From Blattamonas nauphoetae (lineage: Eukaryota > Preaxostyla > Oxymonadida), in assembly GCA_033064195.1 (NCBI GenBank), contig JARBJD010000173.1:1-64000 (forward strand): a stretch of 64,000 nucleotides of DNA, read 5' to 3'. This document shows positions 1 through 10,920 of this stretch, piece after piece. Under the pieces are notes generated by a model. The model was not told where the DNA came from and did no database searches. It saw only the letters and a list, made by a program, of their open reading frames with translations. Both the position numbers and the translations under genes were made by a program. How positions within the stretch are numbered: the first letter of the stretch is position 1; each line of letters opens with the position of its first letter.

Positions 1-44
1 CTTGCTTCTTTCTTTTTGTTTCTTTCTTCTTTTTTCATTTTTTT

Positions 45-110
45 TCATTCATTCATTCATTCAATTCATTCTTTCATTTTTCAATCATTCAATCATTCAT
101 CATTCAATTT
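45..110. repeat. CATT-type simple repeat
   Basis: A run of imperfect TTCA/ATTC tetranucleotide units (microsatellite) directly upstream of the tandem repeats that follow. No gene is visible. Confidence 0.8.
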
Positions 111-111
111 T

Positions 112-727
112 TCAAGTTTGTATGATTGTACCATGAGACAACCCGATACTCCTTTGGGGATCAATCTATCATGATCCTACTCAATGACTGCTGCTGGCGA
201 AGTCCTTGAAGGGTTAAGTCTTAGGTGGGCATGATTTACAGGCACATCTAAGTGCGTAACATGAACCCAGGGCGGATTCCTAGAAATCCACCGTCTCAAT
301 TCAACCTTCAATTCGTTCTACGCATCAATCACGAGGGCACCATTTTGCCTGAGTATCAAGGAAATTACGTCGAGGTATCATTCTTCAACTTGTCATTCAA
401 TCATTCATCATTCAAGTCTTCATCGTTCAATCGTTCATCATTCCTTTTCAAGTTTTTGTATGATTGTACCGTAGGACAACCCGATACTCCTTTGGGGATC
501 ACTCTATCATGATCCTACTCAATGACTACTGCTGGCGTCCTTGAAGGGCTAAGGTATTGGGGGCATGATTTACGGTCACATTGAAGTGATGCCCACAGTG
601 AACCCAGGGACAACCTCCCAGTTCGTCCCGCTCAATCCAACCTTCAATTCGTTCTACGCATTAGCCACGAGGGCACCATTTTGCCTGAGTATCAAGGAAA
701 TTACGTCGAGGTTTCATACTTCAACTT
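112..727. repeat. Two-copy tandem repeat, ~335 bp unit
   Basis: Two copies lie head to tail, about 112-391 and 447-727. Both contain the block ACAACCCGATACTCCTTTGG, then a TCATGATCCTACTCAATGAC block, a GAACCCAGG block and a closing AAGGAAATTACGTCGAGG block. Copies differ by scattered substitutions and small indels, so the duplication is not fresh. I do not recognise the unit as rRNA, snRNA or a protein exon; short open frames in it are not conserved between copies. It could be an untranslated RNA gene or a satellite monomer. Confidence 0.75.
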
Positions 728-806
728 TTTGGAAATTTTGAATTTTTGAATTTTGAATTTTGAAATTTGAATTTTGAATTTTTGAATTTTGAATTTTTGA
801 ATTTTT
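722..806. repeat. GAATTTTT simple repeat
   Basis: About ten imperfect GAATTTT(T) units in a row, AT-rich, between the tandem repeat and the first tRNA-like sequence. Confidence 0.75.
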
Positions 807-842
807 GTTGTGAACGTTTTGAAATTTTGCCGAAAGTTTTGC

Positions 843-927
843 CGATGGCGGGATTCGATCCCACGGCTCAAAGGCCGAGTGTACCTTTAGACCTCCCGCT
901 CTACCTACTGTGCTAGGAGGTCCTGGA
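843..927 (-). tRNA. tRNA-like sequence (imperfect)
   Basis: On the minus strand there is an A-box-like TAGCACAGTAGGTAGAGC followed about 45 bases later by a B-box-like GGATCGAATCC inside a good T-arm (GTGGG/CCCGC). The 7-base 5' and 3' acceptor strands do not pair (GACCTCC against CATCGGC), and the anticodon arm cannot be drawn cleanly, though a CGGC/GCCG hairpin could be a long variable arm. I therefore read it as a tRNA-derived or degraded Pol III gene rather than a working tRNA, and assign no anticodon. Confidence 0.35.
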
Positions 928-968
928 AATGCCAGATTTTCCAATGCCTTGTACCTCAGATTTTTCAG

Positions 969-1206
969 ATCTGCTATATATTCCTTTTTGTCCACCTTTC
1001 TACCCTCGTTAAAAGCACGACTTTTTCACGGGAGTATTTTGCTATATATTGATTTTTTCGTCACATTTTCAAATTTTCAAATCTACTATATATTCCTTCT
1101 TTTGGTCACTTTTTTACCCTCGTTAAAAGCACGACTTTTCACGTCAGTAATTTTACTATATATTGAATTTATTGACAAAGTTTTCAAATTTTAAATCTGC
1201 TATATA
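969..1206. repeat. ~114-bp tandem repeat, two units plus start of a third
   Basis: Units start at about 969, 1083 and 1195 with TCTRCTATATA. The block TACCCTCGTTAAAAGCACGA recurs once per full unit. TATATA-rich spacing between two tRNA-like sequences might be promoter-like for Pol III genes, but that is inference. Confidence 0.7.
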
Positions 1207-1287
1207 GTCTCGCCAGAGGCTTCAACCCTCACGGGTGAGAGGACTTTTCGGGTACAAGGCTTCTGATTTTTCGGAATATTTTCAAGA

Positions 1288-1372
1288 CCGGATAGTTTAG
1301 TGGTAGTAGTGAGTGCACGCACTACGACTACTAAGCGAAGGTCCTTAAGTTCAATTCCTGGCGGAAGCATTT
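1288..1372 (+). tRNA. tRNA-like sequence (imperfect)
   Basis: An A-box-like TAGTTTAGTGGTAGTA is followed by the B-box AGTTCAATTCC. Between them GTAGTG/CACTAC form a strong stem that would be the anticodon arm; its loop holds GCA, the cysteine anticodon, but the loop is 8 bases and the T and acceptor stems pair poorly. This could be a real tRNA with a long variable arm or small intron, or a tRNA-derived relic. Confidence 0.35.
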
Positions 1373-1847
1373 AATTTCACATATCACTGCCCTTTGGCAT
1401 GGTCTAGGCCCTTGGCAAGACCAACGTACGTCTCGGATCTCAAACCGATAAAATGAGTTCCGATGCCGGTCTAAAGGGACCGATGAGAAGGGTCGCAACC
1501 TTCGGAACCTTGAAAAAATACACCAGCTTCCGCCAAAATCAAGGTTTTGCTTTTTGAAAATTTTTGAAAATTTGCTTCAACTTGAAAGTATGAAGTAACT
1601 GAACTCTGGAAGAGAATATTTCTCAAAGTTTGACAACTTTCTGAAATGAAAATGACTTTTACTTCAAGTATTTTCTGAATTGTCAATCGGCATGGAGAAA
1701 AAGCATTGGAAGTGGTGTCTCTGCCAACGTGGTTCCCAATTCGCCTTCTATACTACTTTTCGAAATGCGGTTTGTTCAAGTTTTTCCATTTTCTGATTGA
1801 GGTGGATGGTTGGGAGAGAGAAATGACCACTCTAAGCTCTGTCACAT
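1373..1847. other. Non-coding stretch
   Basis: No convincing gene. A GGCATGGTCTAGGCCCTTGG block and several short inverted pairs occur around 1390-1500. The rest is unremarkable and leads into the 3' end of the coiled-coil gene. Confidence 0.5.
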
Positions 1848-3320
1848 TCAAAGGGCTTCCGTTTCTTGATTTTGTTGTGAGGTGGTGTGGTTTTCCCCAT
1901 CGTCGGGTAAATTTGGGGATCCAACATTCTCACTTTTCCACTCTCCTAATCCAGAAACTAAATGAAGAAACACCTCGTCAATCCGCTTCCGTTGCTTCTG
2001 TTCCACAATCTTGTGTGATTTCTTGTCTGAGCGGGCTGTTTTCGATCGTTCCTTCGCTTCGTGATCAAGGCGAGCTGTGAGAGAGTCGATTCTGTTTTGT
2101 TCCAATGTCACTTTCTTTGGTGATATTTCGTCTGAAGGGAGCACAATTCGCTTTCGGAATGTTGGTTTCGACTGTTCCTTCTCGTCGCGTTCGTTGTCCA
2201 ACCGTTCTTTCCGGTTTTCTTGGTTCCTTCAAGGTACTTCTGTTGTGCGATTTCTTTTTCCATCTTTTCAGTTAATTCCTGCGAGATTTGTGTGGTGTGA
2301 TCGCTTCGTTTCCTCACTTCCTGAGCTTCCAGTGTCCCTCGCTTCCAACTGTGGAAACGACTCCTGCGAGAAATCACGATGAGTTGTTCTGACATTTTCA
2401 AATTTCTTTTCGGCGATGAATGTGGTGATTGTTTTGATTGTTCGTTTGCTGTGCCGGACGTGTGTGTGGTGTCGTTCATCCGATCTGAAGAGTGAGCTCC
2501 TATAATGGACGTAGTTTCGTTGAGTTGCTTTTCCATACTTCTTTTCACTTCTTTCTCAATTTCCTTCTTCTTCTTCTTGTTGTCTTCTCTTCTCTTCCTC
2601 TTTCTTCCGCTGTTCTTCGTTTCGTCGTTTGGCGTCTTCATACAGTTTGTTCACAATCTTTGTCTTTTCCTTTTCTGTTATCTGTTTTGTTTTGGAGTTT
2701 CGTTCTTCTCTTTTTCTCTCGCTGCTTGTTCTCTCTTGTCTCTGATTTCTTCTCCTTGTCGTGTCAGTCGTTCGATTGCCTCCCGAATTTCTGCTTCTGT
2801 TTTTTGTTTGTGGTGACGATTTTGTCGGAACTGGAGGCAGTGGTGGCGTGAATGGATTGATGATTTCTCCGCCAGCGTCGGGTTGTTGGAGAGGCTTTTG
2901 AGGAAGAGGAGCATCAAATTTGGAGTATTCTTCAACTTCCTCTTCTTCATAGCTCTCATCTTCCTTTTCCCATTCTGATTCTTCTTCTTCTGTTTGAAGG
3001 AATTGTTGATGCATTGCGGTTACTTGGGAAACAAGATGGGAATACACAGTGTTTGGCAAATTATATTTGTCGCAGAATGCATGACAAACAGCCTCCTCTT
3101 CCTCGTTCTCATAAAACTAAAGTGTGAAGAGAGGCTGACGAAAAAAGAAACATACAAAGAGGGTTGCCTTCTCACCACGAATTTGAAGTTAATCTGAACA
3201 TGAATCTCAGCAATTTTGTCATATTCTTGATTAAAACATATAATTTTCAAATCAAGAGAGATCTGACCCTTATACAAATTCTGAGGTGACACTGACCGGC
3301 ACTTTTGGCCGGTCAGCCAT
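1848..3320 (-). pseudogene. Coiled-coil protein with N-terminal beta-grasp-like segment, frameshifted
   Basis: Read leftwards from an ATG at 3318-3320 the first peptide is MADRPKVPVSVTSEF. It then continues, after a likely intron, into INFKFV, and after a second short intron (acceptor CTTTAG near 3119) into FYENEEEEAVCHAFCDKYN. This ubiquitin-like or PFU-like opening is followed by an acidic stretch, a proline segment (PLPPVP) and a long charged coiled coil rich in K, E, R and Q. From about 2870 to 1848 the natural coiled-coil reading moves between all three frames several times without good splice sites. I therefore call it a decayed or mis-sequenced gene. It runs head to head with S1, starting about 70 bases from it. 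Function unknown. Confidence 0.5.
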
Positions 3321-4150
3321 CCTATATTTCTCTCTTTCTCTCCGTTTCCCTCAGAATATCTCAAAACTGACGACAAAGATGTGATGGTTTGAAACGTGTT
3401 TTTCTCTTTATCATCGTTCCAAAACATTTCTCCCCATCACTCCATTCCCAGAATTACCCAACAATTGAGTCAGTGATGGAATGGCTGAGTGATTCGTCTG
3501 TCCATCCAAGAAACAAAGTCAACTCTTTCCAATGGTTCCACATTCCCTCTCTCCTCACAACCCACATCCAATCACAACAAGAACAACCAACAAAACAAAA
3601 CAATGAAGTGCTCTCGCAGCTGCTTCAACGAATGATGACGATCCTGGACGAGTGCTTCGATTGCCACACTCCAATCTTGAACAAACGACTCCTCCACTCT
3701 TCTCTCTCCAACTCTCCAATCTCCCTCCCTCGAACCCAAAATCAAACGAGGGGCTGTTCACTGCCTTGGTTCTCTGGAAATTTTGGATGAAGGTCGATTT
3801 GCGATTGTTGAGACATCGCAACTTGATCTGATGGAATCAGATGTTCGAACAATCGCTGACTTGAAAGAGCAGCTGACAAAACAACAGCAACTCAACCAAT
3901 ACGAGCATCTCGCCATGCGCGCCAAGAAGGAGGGTGAGCTGGCAGAACTTCTTGTCGAAGAACAGTCAGTTCATTGGCAGATGTGGGCTCTCCAGATAGA
4001 GAAAGTACAGATTCTGAAAGAGACAGTGGCAGCGACGGGAGTTGATGAGCGAGAAACAGAAGCTAAAGAGAAGAAACGCGAGATAGAAGAGCTGAAACAA
4101 ATCGTTCAACAGATGGAGACAGAAATGGCCAGAAGAAGAGAATTTGTCAG

Positions 4151-5718
4151 GGTTAAGTATAGGCGCAGATCCGATTTTCGCTACGCGCAGATCTAAAATC
4201 GGATACGCGCAGATCCAAATGGATACGCGCAGATCTGTTTTCAATTTTGTTCTTTTCATTGATATATCACATTTTGTCTCTTAAAACTTCAACATTGATT
4301 GAGTCTCTCATAACCAGCTTTCAGAATAACAAATCGATTGAACAAACAGATGAATTGAATAGAGTGGCCCTTAAAAGTGAGGTTGTCCGTCCTTTCCATA
4401 TCAAGATGTGTTCGCGGAGAACATTTCGAAATTCCTTGTCGAACTCCAGAGTTAGATTCAGAAGCTCGATTGTAGTGACGATAGAGAAGGGTTCCGGTGG
4501 ATTCGTGCCTTCGAATGGGGAGAATGGAAAGGATGGAATTTGGCGATTTCCGTTGCATCATGAAGATCCTAATATGGGGAAGGGTGGGTCGAACGGTTGT
4601 TCGGGAGAATTGGAGAGGAGATATGAGGTTAAGTGATGAGGTGAATGGATCGTAAACGGGGTCGTCCTGCAGAGGGAGATTGGTGATAGTACAGGCATTT
4701 TTGATCAATAGAAGAGTTGAAAGCTGCGACAGACATGGTACGAAGAGAACATCGGCAACTGAAAACTTATTTTTCGTGAAGATCGAAACAGTGTCTGGAT
4801 CAGGCTCTGGGAGGTCTAATACGGATCCTTCCTTCCCTGAATGACAAACAGAGAACGAAAGAGAGGAAAGACGGATGGAAGGATCTTTCCTCTCGAGGAA
4901 GGTTTGAGATTGAGGAGAATTTTCAGCATTTTCAGATGAGATCGACATGATCGGAATGTTTTGAATGTTCGCTGAATAAAAAGAATGGACCTATCAGTAG
5001 ATGCGGATTTACTGGCAATAGATGAGGAAGAATGTTTTGATTCGGGAGGGACAACAGTACACAAAGTGAGAGATTGGTCATGAGGCGATGTTGAGACAAT
5101 TTGGAACATATATCGATACAACCCATCAAGAGCGGATCCAACGAGGGAGAGATTGAGTGAAGATCGATAGGTTGATTCTTTGAGCGGTTCCCAAGTGATG
5201 AAGCTGTTCTTCCGGTCGTGGTGTGGTTCTGCCTAAACAGACAGTTAACGAATGACACTGAAGAGTTCAGAACAGAATGTCATCTCTCCATGGTTGAACT
5301 TGAAAATAAAGCAAACACAGATGCATTGAGAAGAGGATTAGGATGGTATTCGGGAGGAGACGCAGAATTGCATGATGTGTGATCCATGTGCTTGAAAAAG
5401 TGTGAATCTGGACAGTATGTGATAATGACAGGTATTCTTACCCAATATCGATGTAGTATATGGAGTAGAACGGACAGACTGAATACGGCCGATGGTTTGA
5501 TCAACTTTCTCATTTTACGATGTGACAAATTCAGATTTGTGAAAGGTTACTGAGAGTCAAAGCGGATTGTGAGCATTCAGAGTGAAATGTCATGAAGTGG
5601 AAAGGGTAAATACAAAAAACAAGAGATCTTTTGGATCTGCGCGTATCCATTTGGATCTGCGCGTATCCAAAAGTGGATCTGCGTGTAGCGAAAATCGGAT
5701 CTGCGCCTATACTTAACC
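4151..5718. mobile_element. Element E: MULE-like, 1568 bp, 9-bp target duplication
   Basis: Terminal inverted repeats of 86 bp (4151-4236 and 5633-5718) begin GGTTAAGTATAGGCGCAG and differ at roughly ten positions. The 9-bp duplication ATTTGTCAG flanks it at 4142-4150 and 5719-5727. Each terminal repeat contains the motif CGCGCAGATC several times at 20-22 bp spacing. No transposase is present; the interior holds the remains of a secreted beta-helix-type gene on the minus strand. Long terminal repeats with 9-bp duplications and captured gene sequence are the hallmarks of a non-autonomous Pack-MULE; superfamily is inferred from those features only. Confidence 0.9.
4289..5528 (-). pseudogene. 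Captured beta-helix-type surface protein fragment inside E
   Basis: Minus-strand reading starts near 5513 with a signal-peptide-like MRKLIKPSAVFSLSVLLHIL. Further on it gives short hydrophobic/polar strand repeats (for example VNCLFRQNHTTTG near 5245 and KNKFSVADVLFVPCLSQL near 4780). These resemble the rungs of the beta-helix proteins elsewhere in the window. The reading changes frame at least three times, so no intact product is expected. It lies wholly between the terminal repeats of E, implying that E carries captured gene sequence. Confidence 0.5.
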
Positions 5719-5918
5719 ATTTGTCAGGGTCTTCGAACCATCCCACTTCAGAGTGAATGGATCTACTGTCACCAACATCTGCGGGGGTTATGTGGGCTGT
5801 TTCACCAAACCTGTCTTGCAAGGCATTCATCGACGGCCAATCAAAGCTCAACCGAAAGTGTCTTTTTCATTCATTCATCATCTTCCTTCTTTCATTTTCA
5901 GTGATCGGTGTGTTCGAT

Positions 5919-8900
5919 GGATGTCGCAAGCTCCATCCACAACCAAACCGGGCCATCAACATACGAGAGAGTGCCGTGAATAAATAAGGGGCTGGCCTCG
6001 ATCAAACATGTGCAAAACAGAAAAGCACACACCTCCTCGTCTGAATCGGCGAACTATGTTGGCATAAATCACAAAACTCTCAGCGTAATCCTTTCTCAAG
6101 CAGTTTTAGACAAGATTTGACACTCATCACTCAACACGATTCTCGTAACATTTCTCTCAATCGCGGTCTCAAATTCAAAAACAATGGCGTTAATCTCGAG
6201 GGCAAGTTGCAGAGATCGATCTCCCGGCTTATGAAATCTATATCCTAGCCATCGGACCTTGCCAAAGATGAAATGCTTATTGAACCGTACGTGTTCAACT
6301 CCAGTGGACGAAGACAGTCTATCCACGCAGTACCGTCATGAATGTTCCTTGGAGGCTTCCTTATCAGCCAGTGCAAGTTAAGTGGACAATCAAGATAATA
6401 CAATAGAACAGTTCACAACTTCGAATCTCAACGTGGGCAACCAACAAAACAGACGAGGAGGTGGAAATCGTTGGAGCTAATGATCATATATAGCTCTACA
6501 TAGTAAAGGACTGACAGTTGTTGTCGGAAGCGTCGATGAATACGTTGTGGATATCGATGGCAAAATTCTTCGATCCAGAACAAGTGCTCCAAAGCACCAA
6601 CCATGCAGATTATTCCGGAATAGGCAAACTCGAAATCAAAGAACATTATAGTTCAGCCTTCGCAGCGATCCCGCTCATTGATTCAGGCGGCTTGGCTCAC
6701 CCGAATGGGCCATCTCGATGAATCGTGTGAACCCTACAATCCATGTTAATCAACAGAATACCGATACTGGAATATCTTTGCGGGGTTTTAGCGGCATCTA
6801 AATCAACTCAGGTCGATCATTCGGACAGGGTGGCCCAACCTCCGATGATGACGGCAAATATCACTCTTTGCGGGTGGAAGGGAGATTTTCGTTCAACTTC
6901 GAGATTAGATGGGATTCAACGGGAACAACTATAACAAAGCTCCCAGCAATGGCTCTCCTACGACATATTACACCCATCAGACGAAACGCCACCCAGTGTC
7001 GGGGAATTCATCACAACAGGAATATTATGCCAGAATTTCGAGGATCTTAGCACCTACAATATTAATCAACCTCAGCGACTCCCTTGTTGTCGATCACAAG
7101 GTCAAACGATCGATGCAGACTGTCGAACGTCCGTCCCACTTTTCTAAGGATGACTTCATAAGAAACAAAGAACAGGACCACTATTCATGACCCAAGATTC
7201 ATCCATTACTCTACTCACTCAAAGTAAATCGTGCGCAGCTGGGATTCGTGACTACCCAACCGATCTCACCAGGAAGGATGTTCTCTCGTGTCTGTCGAAC
7301 TCGTCAGCTCAAATAGCTTCCGATCATCCTTTGGGACAGTATACATGCAGATTAAGAGAAGACAGGACGTGTGGTATTTCGTTTTCCTTCCAGCCTGGAA
7401 GTTCTCTGTGATCGATTGAATGCCCCTCATATTTTCTACGTCGGCGACGTCCGGACAAGTGTCTTTTCCCATCTGTCCAGTGGATTGGACATGGTGCATT
7501 ACTGATACAACGTTATTTCTTGTCGGGAAACAACATTGGACGACGAAGCTGATCGAGCGGACACACCACAGGAGGACCGCACCGACGTTCTGGAGAAAAA
7601 GTACTTCGTTGAAACACAAATGGTGTTCCTGTCGGCGCAGGAGGAACGATGATGATCAAGCTGTATCCCACTTTCCAAGTGATCTACGAACACAAAGACA
7701 CAATCGAATCGTTCTCAAAACCAGAAATATTGAGAGGCTGTGTCAGTAAGTGTGATAAACACAAAGTATCAAGGGAAGAATTGACTGCTCATCTGAATTA
7801 AAATCTGAAAAAGATCTGATCCATCCAACAATCAATTCAATCGCCCTTATTGAACGAAGGGATAAGACAATTCTCGCAACTTATCATGATACTGAGGACA
7901 AGGATAGCCAAACGTGGAGACTTTTGACCAAATTGGGATGGAGTACGTTGTTTCAAGACATCTCGATCTCCGAAGAATAAGGAACAGACAATACATTTTC
8001 CTTCCAAAGGTCGACTCGTTGTTCGCCTCAGAGTCTTGCTTCTTCAGAAAGAACAGGACCGATGGTTGACACAGGTCACTGGGTGAGCTGTCAGAGTCTT
8101 GACCATCCCTTCACGCACTCAGTGGTAAAGACAAAGATTGATTCATAATTCTTAATCGATCCAACACGAATGGGAGAGCGATACTCGCTGGCTGGAACGA
8201 GGCTGACATCATCAACACGAACACTCGGAATTTAAACCAACGGGTGATCGAACTCATCTCTGAGTATTCTGAATGTCTTTGACTCTTCAATTTGGAGATT
8301 GGGAGCGATAGGTCGGTCCTCTTGAATCGAACTCCTGTGAACCTCTCTGCGCGTAACGTTCACAATCATCTCATCCATCATATTGTACAGGACGATTGAG
8401 GTGGGAAGAAAGCAGGGCACAGAATGATCATCGTCTCTCGAATCAAATTTCTCTCTCCACCACAATAGTGACTTGTCTCCACTCTTCGCATCGACTAATT
8501 ATCTAGCAAGGGAATGGAGTGTAGAGTGCAGACAACGGGATTGACTCAAGATACTGGGGTCCATCGAGTGTCAGATGGATGATTTCCTCCAGCCAACTGA
8601 AATCCATCTTCACCTCCCAACTGCGCTCGTGATTGCTGGACACAATCAGAGAAGAATCCAGCTGGACCGCATCGTTCAAGAGCGTGAAGAGAATCGGAAC
8701 ATGGCAGCGATGTAGAATTGATTGAAAAGATAATCGTTGATCTGAATGATGCCCACACTGAATGTTCCATTCTGATAACGGGTCACGCGGATACAACTGA
8801 CACGCCCATATCGGAGAGGATGTGTCTTTTGGAAAAATGAACCCCTTGATGAAGTAGTCGCTGTTCAGACAACGAATCACCAGATTAAAGGGGTGAACTC

Positions 8901-9994
8901 CAGGGTAATGAAGATGCCATCAAACGAAAAGAAACGGTGTCACCATCATACCAGCAAACTTTTCAGTGACTGCAACAGGTTCGACTGTGAGGAGGACATG
9001 TCAAATCGCTGATAGAAAGAAGGAATCATTCAAGCACATTGTCCGAACACAACTGATGATAAGAGAAAGACACCATTCTGTGCAATTTGTCTCTCGGACT
9101 CTTGACAGAGGAATAGACGGAAGTGAACGGGGAGTCTCAACAGGAGGGATTGATCACCGGGCGGATTGTGAGCAGCTATCGACATCTTGGAGCGAGCAAG
9201 GAGTGGGACAGGAATGACACATTTCTGGAAGAAGGGGATTGGCGATTGATGAGGGTGAAGAACGGAAAGGATAAGTGTGCGAGTTGGGGGACGTTGAATG
9301 AGGACAACAGAACAAGCTGTTATTGTCAGTTTGTTCCCACGCCTTCACAACTGGAGGGAGGAAAACAGGGTATGTTTTTTTTGGAGGGGAGTCGGAGGAG
9401 TGTGAGTGGGAATAGGAGTTCATACGACCCACACATCGATCTGAGAGGCGATGATTGTTGATTCGATCCATTTGATGGAAATTCAGATGAAGGAAGGAGT
9501 GTTAGAAGGATGGATCACAATTAGATCAGGACGGAAGAAGAAGGAATTGTCATTCGTGGGTCGTCGGGTGATGGACAGAGGAGATCTCATCCTGACTTAT
9601 CCCTTCTCGATTAGGAAAGCGAGAAGAGGACATCTGATATAGAGTGGAATCCAATGGTGTCATCAATGGGGAGCTGGGTCGCATGACAGTGTGATGGAAA
9701 CAGACATCTCCTTCAAGATCTTGACGTTGTTTCCCATCACATTCAGAGGAAGAACTCAGCTTCCCTGATCTCTCATTGACATTCTCGATCATTCTTTCTT
9801 GAACAGGTGGTATCAGCCTTTCAAAGGATACTCACGGCCTCAACAAACAGAAGAAAGAACCAGAACTTAAACACTGGTTCACAGGGACATCTTCTTTCTT
9901 CTCATTGTTTTCTCTATCTTGTTCATTTAATAGATCCTTTCAACACTCGTATGTTGATGGCCCGGTTTGGTTGTGGATGGAGCTTGCGACATCC
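5919..9994. mobile_element. Element A: 4.1-kb inverted-repeat element
   Basis: The left end (5919) begins GGATGTCGCAAGCTCCATCC and continues CACAACCAAACCGGGCC. The same sequence appears inverted at 9946-9994, giving terminal inverted repeats of about 49 bp. No clean target duplication is visible, because the right end abuts element B. The interior has no long open frame. Minus-strand peptides between 8232 and 9792 look like a decayed protein gene. The family is not recognised. The insertion removed the last exon of S1. Confidence 0.7.
8232..9792 (-). pseudogene. Decayed protein gene inside element A
   Basis: Minus-strand peptides that look genuinely coding include NLVIRCLNSDYFIKGFIFPK (about 8890-8830), LEEIIHLTLDGPQYLESIP (about 8595-8540) and SKTFRILRDEFDHPLV (about 8280-8235). 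They are in different frames with stops between them. I cannot assign a family. It may be the remains of a transposition gene or a captured host gene. Confidence 0.35.
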
Positions 9995-10334
9995 TTTTAC
10001 AACAAACCGGGCCCATCAACGTAGTAGTCCTGATACACACCTGTGGTTGGCTCACTGTCAAGTGATCCTTTGTTTCACTTGACGGGTCGTTTTCGACCCT
10101 GTTCTCCCAGTTTTGTTCCCTGTTAGGGATTTCTGGGTAAAAGCCAAATGGCAATACCTTTTTTCCCATCAACAGCCCTTCGGGGCAGAACCATCATTGT
10201 GTACGTTACGTTCCTTTGATGGGATTTTACTAACAGATAAAACTTATTTCTGTTTAATCTTTGTTGATCGAGGCCAGCCCCTTATTTATTCACGGCACTC
10301 TCTCGTATGTTGATGGGCCCGGTTTGTTGTAAAA
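9995..10334. mobile_element. Element B: 340-bp MITE related to element A
   Basis: The ends are perfect 26-base inverted repeats beginning TTTTACAACAAACCGGGCCC (9995-10020 and 10309-10334). The CAAACCGGGCC...ATCAAC core and the next bases (ACGAGAGAGTGCCGTGAATA) are shared with the left end of element A, so A and B belong to one family. An internal hairpin (CAAGTGA/TCACTTG) lies near 10060-10082. There is no coding capacity, which fits a miniature non-autonomous element. Confidence 0.75.
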
Positions 10335-10487
10335 GCTACTGTACTTCCAACATTCTTAACAAAAAGACATCGGTGAGGCTTTTGCTCGTAAATTCAATCG
10401 TTTATTTCAAAGTTGTGCACTGAAATCCAATAAAGTGTTCTTATTGTCACAATTCCGAGATAAGAGGGCACTCTCACCTTTTCAAAT

Positions 10488-10787
10488 TCACTTCATCTCA
10501 ATGATCGTCTTTTTTCTGTTGTGATGCACACAACAGGAATCCGATCTCTCAGAACACCAAGAATCCGATGACTTGGCTGCCAAAGGACAATCCATAAGTG
10601 ATAATGCTTTCATACCTACTGGAGTGTCGTTGTTAGTGGAAAATGGACGCTGCAAACGAACAAAGATCTGGGATACCTCATAATAGTTTGTGATGGTCCG
10701 ATCGATTTCGTCACAGATGCTCCCAGAGAATCCGCAGGTCTGAAAGATTTCATGTCTATCACAACTCTCCTTTTCTTTGATCTTCAT
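10488..10787 (-). other. Possible exon remnant
   Basis: A minus-strand stretch reads naturally as protein (GFSGSICDEIDRTITNYYEV; FVRLQRPFSTNNDTPVG) and then meets a donor-like GTATGA near 10618. It lies between element B and SPRY gene S2. No homologous family is recognised; it may be the end of a gene broken by the A/B insertions. Confidence 0.3.
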
Positions 10788-10920
10788 CTATTTCGTCCTT
10801 TTTTCCTTCAGAATATCTCAAAAACGAACAAAAAGATGAAACAGTTTGTGTCGTGTTTTCACTTGATCATCGTTCCAAAACATTTCTCCGTCACGACTCC
10901 ATTCTTCATTACCAGTCAAA

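Larger units (their letters stand above)
3389..5918 (+). pseudogene. SPRY-family gene S1, split by element E and truncated by element A
   Basis: The first part (3389-4150) has the family N-terminus (EWLSDSSVHPRNKVNSFQW; ERMMTILDECFDCHTP-like block) and the coiled coil (KEQLTKQQQLNQYEHL). The second part (from 5719) has the opening strand of the SPRY domain (GCFTKP) and the place of the family intron. A frame change near 3760 and loss of the usual donor near 5865 show decay. Element E (4151-5718) lies between the two parts, and the frame joins exactly if E and one copy of its target duplication are ignored. About eight codons into the last exon the gene stops at the end of element A (5919), so most of the SPRY domain is missing. 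Paralogues in this window: S2, S3, S5 and the kinase fusion. Confidence 0.75.

Noticed and set aside
843-927. A functional tRNA gene
   Set aside because: Acceptor strands do not pair and the anticodon arm is not foldable; kept only as tRNA-like.
5919-10334. A and B as a single element with one pair of ends
   Set aside because: The outermost 20 bases at 5919 match the inverted copy ending at 9994, not the end at 10334, so two separate pairs of ends exist.
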